9,587 nucleotides of DNA from Candidatus Bathyarchaeota archaeon (GTDB lineage Archaea > Thermoproteota > Bathyarchaeia > Bathyarchaeales > Bathycorpusculaceae), in assembly GCA_018396935.1 (NCBI GenBank), contig JAGTRA010000004.1:1-9587 (forward strand), read 5' to 3'. The notes under the pieces are model-generated. The model ran no database searches and was not told where the DNA came from. It saw nothing but the letters and a program-made list of their open reading frames with translations. Shown piece by piece: positions 4,915 to 9,587 of this stretch; position 1 is the first letter of the stretch; every line of letters starts with the position of its first letter. Both the position numbers and the translations under genes were made by a program.

Positions 4915-7155
4915 TTATCCTGTTGGGTAATTAATTTCGTATAGAGCTACTAATGGAATTGCGCCTTTATACTTGCTTCCATCATTCTCGAGACCTGCAA
5001 TGTATGCTTCTTTGAAGTACATTAGTTTGGTTGTGGGTGTGATTCCTTGATGCACTTGTTTCCATCGTTCTGTGGCATACATCATGAGTTTATAAATCGT
5101 CGAGTTCTGTCCTCTAGGAGCATCTACAATATTATCACCGCTGTCTAACCGCCCATTCTTGTTAGCATCTATCCAGTATTTTCCAAGCGTGTAGTTTCCA
5201 AAGATTGCCCTTACTTCATCAAGATTTTCTGTCCACATTTCCTCAGCTGGTATAAAGCCGCTTTCAATGAGACGGCTTCTAGCTTTTCCAGAAATGCTTG
5301 CCATCCACATCCATTTACCTTCATCACCGCCGACGTTAGCCCAATTTCCATTAGAGTCAATGGTGATGTAAACTAGGATGTACTTTGCGTCATATAACCT
5401 AAGCATGTTTAAAGCTTGTGTTTCATTTGCCATGAAGATAAAACCTATGTTCTCTATTTGCGTCGAGTTTATTGTAGCGTTGTCAGCTAGAGATGTTACA
5501 TTTCCAAGTATTGTTAGCCAATATCCATAGTCCCACCAGCTACAAACCACCGTGGTCGCGTTAAGGTTGCTCCTCATCCACTTTAGCATGTTTATCCATT
5601 CTTGTACAGGCTCCTCCGGCACTATTGAAAGGCTTCCTCCAGATATTGTCGTAGGAGCAATGATTTGCATGTAAATTTTTGGCGATGGAAAGGCTACATT
5701 AGTCATTAATATAATAAATAGCAGGAAGACTGCTATTCCGCTGAATTCCCTCCCCACGTGCTTCAGTTCAAACTTCTTCTTAACACTGATTTTTGGCGGG
5801 TTCTTCAAAATCGTGACAAATGGCTTTATTAGACCGTTTACTCCTGTAGCTGCTAGTAGGCTGAATGCTGGTGCTAAAAGCACGAGAAGCCTAACCATTG
5901 AGCAAGCGAAGTAGAGAGAAGTTAAGCCAAAAAGTATAAGGAATAAACTCCTATTAGTAAAGGTTCTCATAGCGAAGAATAGTCCAAGCATAAAGAATAT
6001 TATCGTTATCCCGAGTTCGTAGTATATTGAGCCCCAAGCTGATATCCTGTGCTCTGCTACGGACTCTATTAGCGGTGAGGCTTCTCGAGTGAATGGATTT
6101 ATCACAGAGACAAATTTCCCCGCTATGTCCCTTACATATCCTAGCTGCCAAAGTGTCAAAAATCCGCCAATCAACAATGTAGCGAAAACGATAACGGTGA
6201 TTGCCTTATCCCTTTTCGTAGGTACGTTTTTAACAACTTCAGCTAGGCATAAAAGCCCAAATACTCCTGTAGTTGGAAGTATTGCGCTAGTTAATAAGTA
6301 GCCTGTTGAGAGCTTAGGTATGTTTATCGCTATGAAAAGCCCTAAACCAAAAGTTATGCTGTACACAAGTAGTAGTCTCCGGGTGTATCTGTTCATAATT
6401 ATTAATGCGAGTGTGAAAATTGTTACGAGCCCTATTGGGTAGTATGCTGCCCCCCAACTGGCACAGAAATACCCTAAAGTTGCTCCTGCAGCTAGGGAGT
6501 ATTTAATGCTTGATCCCATATCTCTATAATCGTCTATAGCCCTCAGAAATAGAAATGCGAAGACTATCATGGATAATATTCCAACGGTTTCATCATCAAA
6601 GAATCCGAGAGATGTTCTTTGCACGTAGGATGGATGTAACGCTAAAAATAATGCGGCTAAAAGTCCGACGGGTTCTCCGCCAAGATCCTTGCCAAGGAAA
6701 TAAATTGCAAGAGATGCAAGCATCCCCATAATGGCTGGAAATATTGCGCAAAAGCTCATTAGGTCTATATTAACGCCTAAGATCGAAATTACTTGATATA
6801 GGAATGCAGCTGTTAAGGGTAATCCGGGGAATGCGGCTTTTGCGACGTTTATGCCGTATGGATACCACCGCTGATAGTCTACCCATTGATTTGGCCAAGC
6901 CCATGATATGAAGCCATTCTTTACTATGTACTCTGTAAATCTATATTGAAAGTATGGGTCAAACTCCGATAACAGGAGGCTTGTTTTTCCAGTTGATGGA
7001 TCTATTTCCCATTTTAAAGGAAATAAGCGAATTGAAAATGCTATAAACAGAATTATTACCAAGGTTGAAATTTTTATAAGCGATGCATGGTTTATTTTGG
7101 GTCTAACCTTAACTAACATCTTTAAGCCGTTGGCAATCCTATTTTTCATGGACAT
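4915..7155 (-). CDS. aglB: AglB/STT3 oligosaccharyltransferase catalytic subunit
   Basis: Transfers the finished glycan from its lipid carrier to Asn in Asn-X-Ser/Thr on the outer face of the membrane. It has 746 residues from the ATG at 7155: a polytopic N-terminal half and a soluble C-terminal domain from about residue 490. Motifs: first acidic motif SEFDPYFQYR (D66), second GFFDDE (187-189), SVAE in the fifth external loop (365-368), the conserved Arg of MVRLLVLL (R422), the sequon-binding WWDYG (540-544), and D611-EGK614-WMW, the archaeal DxxK motif. Residues 663-674 form an EF-hand-like loop (DANKNGRLDSGD). Start choice: TTG at 7164 is also in frame, but ATG at 7155 has a weak AAGAG nine bases upstream; ATG at 7149 is possible. 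It follows the zinc-ribbon gene by about 90 bases and precedes the sugar-phosphate transferase, which supports a glycosylation operon. Confidence 0.95.
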   Translation of the reverse strand: MSMKNRIANGLKMLVKVRPKINHASLIKISTLVIILFIAFSIRLFPLKWEIDPSTGKTSLLLSEFDPYFQYRFTEYIVKNGFISWAWPNQWVDYQRWYPYGINVAKAAFPGLPLTAAFLYQVISILGVNIDLMSFCAIFPAIMGMLASLAIYFLGKDLGGEPVGLLAALFLALHPSYVQRTSLGFFDDETVGILSMIVFAFLFLRAIDDYRDMGSSIKYSLAAGATLGYFCASWGAAYYPIGLVTIFTLALIIMNRYTRRLLLVYSITFGLGLFIAINIPKLSTGYLLTSAILPTTGVFGLLCLAEVVKNVPTKRDKAITVIVFATLLIGGFLTLWQLGYVRDIAGKFVSVINPFTREASPLIESVAEHRISAWGSIYYELGITIIFFMLGLFFAMRTFTNRSLFLILFGLTSLYFACSMVRLLVLLAPAFSLLAATGVNGLIKPFVTILKNPPKISVKKKFELKHVGREFSGIAVFLLFIILMTNVAFPSPKIYMQIIAPTTISGGSLSIVPEEPVQEWINMLKWMRSNLNATTVVCSWWDYGYWLTILGNVTSLADNATINSTQIENIGFIFMANETQALNMLRLYDAKYILVYITIDSNGNWANVGGDEGKWMWMASISGKARSRLIESGFIPAEEMWTENLDEVRAIFGNYTLGKYWIDANKNGRLDSGDNIVDAPRGQNSTIYKLMMYATERWKQVHQGITPTTKLMYFKEAYIAGLENDGSKYKGAIPLVALYEINYPTG

Positions 7156-7245
7156 TGAACTCAACTCTTTCTAGTGAATTATCTAGAATTCCTTATTTCC
7201 CTTACGGTTTCTTATTAGGGCTAAAGCTATGCTTTTCGTTTATTA

Positions 7246-7416
7246 TCACCTTCTGTTCGCAGGCTCAATATCAACCTTTATTGGAATATATGAAAGCTTT
7301 CTACTGCACTTTGGACATTTACCATTATATTGTTGTAATATTTCGTCAGGAGGCTTAAGTTCCTCCCCCTCATATAACAGGTGACCGCATTCATGGCAGA
7401 AAACTCGTTGCGGCAT
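7246..7416 (-). CDS. Small zinc-ribbon protein (56 aa), function unknown
   Basis: The protein begins MPQRVFCHECGHLLYEGEEL and contains NGKCPKCSRKLSYIP. Two CxxC knuckles (C7/C10 and C34/C37), 23 residues apart, make a typical single zinc ribbon. The linker EGEELKPPDEILQQY looks helical. There is no membrane segment or signal peptide. The start is ATG at 7416 and the end is TGA at 7248-7246, followed closely by TAA. GGAG lies about 17 bases upstream, too far for a strong ribosome site, and a TATA box about 30 bases upstream would give a near-leaderless transcript. It is upstream of aglB on the same strand. It may be a nucleic-acid or protein-interaction module; nothing in the sequence decides between them. 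Confidence 0.8.
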   Translation of the reverse strand: MPQRVFCHECGHLLYEGEELKPPDEILQQYNGKCPKCSRKLSYIPIKVDIEPANRR

Positions 7417-7443
7417 TTATCACACTTCACACTCCAATTCTCT

Positions 7444-7454
7444 ACTTATATAAC
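7444..7454 (-). promoter_or_regulatory. TATA box of the zinc-ribbon (and possibly aglB) transcript
   Basis: TTATATAA (7453-7446) is centred about 33 bases before the ATG at 7416, so transcription would start near 7424 and leave a leader of about 8 bases. The element is palindromic and could also serve the opposite strand toward topA, giving a leader of about 65-75 bases there. Confidence 0.5.
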
Positions 7455-7495
7455 GATGTAGCATATTTCTTTATCCTTATGCCTTTTAATCTCAA

Positions 7496-7511
7496 CGGAA
7501 AATCTTTAATG
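7496..7511 (+). promoter_or_regulatory. Weak BRE/TATA-like promoter of topA
   Basis: CGGAAAATCTTTAATG has a purine-rich BRE-like part (CGGAAAA) and a TATA-like part (CTTTAAT) centred at 7507. A start of transcription near 7534 is predicted. This lies a few bases before the GTG at 7540 and 18 before the ATG at 7552, consistent with a short or absent leader. Confidence 0.35.
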
Positions 7512-7551
7512 GATGGCTTAGTTCATAGATTCCCTCACTGTGGCTTACTCC

Positions 7552-9587
7552 ATGGGTGGATATGCACTTATAGTGACTGAGAAGCCTGATGCTGCTCAGC
7601 GAATTGCTGCAGCTTTAGATAAAAATGGTAAAGCAAAAAGAATGGAGAAAAATGGGGTTCCGTATTATATCGCAGAACGCGAGAGAACCCTACTAATAGT
7701 CCCGGCTTTGGGACACCTTTATACAGTGACTGGGGATCGTGATGGAAGAGATCACTACCCTGTTTATGCCTTTAAGTGGGTTCCTCGTCATATTGTTGAA
7801 AGGAACGCTAAGCAAATTCGAAACTGGATAGAAACAATATCAATGCTAGCTGTGGAAGCTGATACTTTTATAGATGCTTGTGATTACGATGTTGAAGGTA
7901 GTCTTATTGGTTATTGTATTCTTAAGTTTGCATGCGGAGATAAAGAAAGAATAGCAAAAAGGATGAAATACTCTACTCTAACAAAAAGTGAGCTGGAAGA
8001 ATCATACGCCAAGCTACTGCCAACATTGGATTTCGGTCTAATAGAGGCTGGTAAAACCCGCCACGAGATTGACTGGCTTTATGGTATAAACTTGTCTCGG
8101 GCGTTAACTTTAGCAGCAAAAAACTGGAGTGGAAGGTATGTGACTATAAGTACGGGAAGAGTTCAGGGACCAACTCTAAGCTTTATTGTAAATAGAGAGA
8201 AGGCTATTCAAAGCTTTGTACCCACCCCATACTGGCAAGTAAAGGCTGAAGTTGAAGTTAATAATAAAATATTTGAGGCTGAATATGAAAAGCCTGCCAT
8301 TAAAGTTAAGAGGGAAGCTGAGCTTATCGTTAGTGGGTGTCGAGATGAAAAAGGCGAAGTTGAAGAAATAAATTTTAAACGGTTCACTCAGCCGCCTCCC
8401 GTACCTTTTGATCTCGGTTTGCTTCAAAGTGAGGCGTATAGCCTCTTTGGATATACCCCTAAACGCACCCTAGATATCGCTCAACGCCTCTACCTTGATG
8501 CATTAATATCCTACCCTAGAACAAGTAGCCAAAAACTTCCTAAATCACTAAATTATGAGGAAATATTGAAGAGGTTTAGTAGTCTATCCGAGTATGCTGA
8601 ATTAATTAAGGAGCTTCTCTCAAAAGCTGAGCTTATCCCAAATGAAGGAATTAAGGAGGATTCAGCCCACCCAGCTATACATCCAACAGGCGTCATTCCA
8701 GAACGGGCGCTAAATGAACATGAGAGGAGGATATGGGATCTAATCATTAGAAGGTTTATGGCTGTTTTTGGAGAACCAGCGGTGAAGCAGACTGTAAAGA
8801 TTCGATTAGGCGTAAATACCTACAACTTCTACCTAAAGGGCTGGCAAATCTTAAGAGAGGGTTGGCTACGTTTTTATGAGCCATGTGTCCGCACTGGCGA
8901 GTTTATCCTTCCAGAGGTTAGAAAGGGTCAAATCATTAAAGTTAAACGAGTAATACTACTTGAGAAATTTACTACTCCCCCTCCGAGATATAACCCCGGA
9001 AGCCTGCTTAAGGAGATGGAAAAAGCTGGAATAGGCACTAAAGCTACTAGAGCTGACATTATTCAAACGCTTTATAATAGGAAGTACATCCGCGAGGAGA
9101 GGATAATCGTGACTGATCTAGGCTTTGAGGTTTTAGATATCCTAAGTAGATTCTGCCCGGAAATAGTTTCCGTTGATTTAACTAAAAATCTCGAAGAAAA
9201 GATGGAGAAAATACGGGAAAATCTCGAAAATGGAGAAAATGTCCTATCAGAAGCTATTGATGCCCTCAAGCCGGTGATTAGTAAACTAAAGAGTAATGAA
9301 AGTCTTATCGGCGAGAAATTAAGCAAAGCGATAAAGAAATCTAGGCTTAGGGAGCAGGTAGTCGGGCGCTGTCCAATATGCAGTGATGGAAACTTGTTGA
9401 TCCTATTTTCAAAGAAAACTGGTAAGCGTTTCTTAGGCTGCTCCAACTTTTTTAATGGGAGTTGTAATACCTCTTTCCCTATACCGCAGAAGGGCGTGAT
9501 ATCTGCATCTGGTAAAAGTTGTAGTGCTTGCGGATGGCCACTAATCCTCATCAAATTTAGAGGTAGACGTTCATGGAGTTTGTGTTT
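7552..9587 (+). CDS. topA: DNA topoisomerase IA, archaeal type (3' end beyond window)
   Basis: Cuts and rejoins one DNA strand to relax supercoils or unlink strands. 678 residues are visible and the frame is still open. The Toprim domain has E10 (LIVTEKPDAA) and the metal triad D111-Y-D113-x-E115 in DYDVEGSLIGY. Then come STGRVQGPTL, the catalytic Tyr322 in DALISYPRTSS, HPAIHPTG and GIGTKATRADI, the last typical of the archaeal branch. The C-terminus holds a four-Cys zinc finger (C607, C610, C630, C638) and the start of a second (C657, C660, C678), whose last Cys lies outside the window. Start: ATG at 7552 begins four residues before the Toprim strand; an in-frame GTG at 7540 would add four residues, and a TAG at 7519 closes the frame. 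It diverges from the zinc-ribbon/aglB cluster. There is no helicase domain in the visible part and hence no sign of reverse gyrase. Confidence 0.97.
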   Translation, partial: MGGYALIVTEKPDAAQRIAAALDKNGKAKRMEKNGVPYYIAERERTLLIVPALGHLYTVTGDRDGRDHYPVYAFKWVPRHIVERNAKQIRNWIETISMLAVEADTFIDACDYDVEGSLIGYCILKFACGDKERIAKRMKYSTLTKSELEESYAKLLPTLDFGLIEAGKTRHEIDWLYGINLSRALTLAAKNWSGRYVTISTGRVQGPTLSFIVNREKAIQSFVPTPYWQVKAEVEVNNKIFEAEYEKPAIKVKREAELIVSGCRDEKGEVEEINFKRFTQPPPVPFDLGLLQSEAYSLFGYTPKRTLDIAQRLYLDALISYPRTSSQKLPKSLNYEEILKRFSSLSEYAELIKELLSKAELIPNEGIKEDSAHPAIHPTGVIPERALNEHERRIWDLIIRRFMAVFGEPAVKQTVKIRLGVNTYNFYLKGWQILREGWLRFYEPCVRTGEFILPEVRKGQIIKVKRVILLEKFTTPPPRYNPGSLLKEMEKAGIGTKATRADIIQTLYNRKYIREERIIVTDLGFEVLDILSRFCPEIVSVDLTKNLEEKMEKIRENLENGENVLSEAIDALKPVISKLKSNESLIGEKLSKAIKKSRLREQVVGRCPICSDGNLLILFSKKTGKRFLGCSNFFNGSCNTSFPIPQKGVISASGKSCSACGWPLILIKFRGRRSWSLC

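Noticed and set aside
9072..9554. Long open frame (160 codons) on the minus strand
   Set aside because: It lies wholly inside topA on the opposite strand. The plus-strand frame has clear topoisomerase motifs and zinc-finger cysteines; the minus translation is Ser/Phe-rich with no recognisable feature.

Overview
The window is archaeal chromosomal DNA, AT-rich, with TATA/BRE-type promoter sequences, Shine-Dalgarno sites and an all-archaeal gene set. The genes are a PolB1-type family B replicative polymerase, an archaeal-type topoisomerase IA, an AglB/STT3 oligosaccharyltransferase and a eukaryote/archaea-type GlcNAc-1-phosphate transferase. The PolB1 type, with a CxHxxC...HxxC segment in the palm, points to the TACK group, most likely a Bathyarchaeia-like lineage. 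That placement is inference.

Layout. At the left edge (1-10) a divergent minus-strand gene probably begins. The polymerase occupies 141-2810 (+). Everything from 2830 to 7416 is on the minus strand. In transcription order it holds a 56-residue zinc-ribbon protein (7416-7246), aglB (7155-4915), the transferase (4899-4024), a SecB-like protein (3938-3450) and a QueT-family membrane protein (3305-2907). From 7552 the plus strand carries topA, which runs off the right edge with its last zinc finger cut.

Function. aglB and the transferase are 15 bases apart and form an N-glycosylation pair: the transferase starts the lipid-linked sugar donor and AglB moves the finished glycan to Asn-X-Ser/Thr in secreted proteins. 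A SecB-like export chaperone next to them would suit a protein-secretion theme. PolB and TopA are DNA replication and topology housekeeping genes.

The unusual part is 2830-4900. The queT gene has lost its last ~29 codons through a one-base shift at a C5 run (2918-2922). The SecB-like frame is open for 47 codons before its first standard start, and an in-frame ATG farther upstream is cut off by a TAA. The transferase lacks the expected first membrane helix because it begins straight after the aglB stop, in the same frame. In front of queT is a compact GC-rich leader in which the Shine-Dalgarno can pair with an upstream complement that is also needed for a competing hairpin, the arrangement expected of a translational switch. 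Elsewhere, the polymerase carries a PCNA-binding (PIP) motif at its extreme N-terminus, and AglB has an EF-hand-like calcium loop near its C-terminus.
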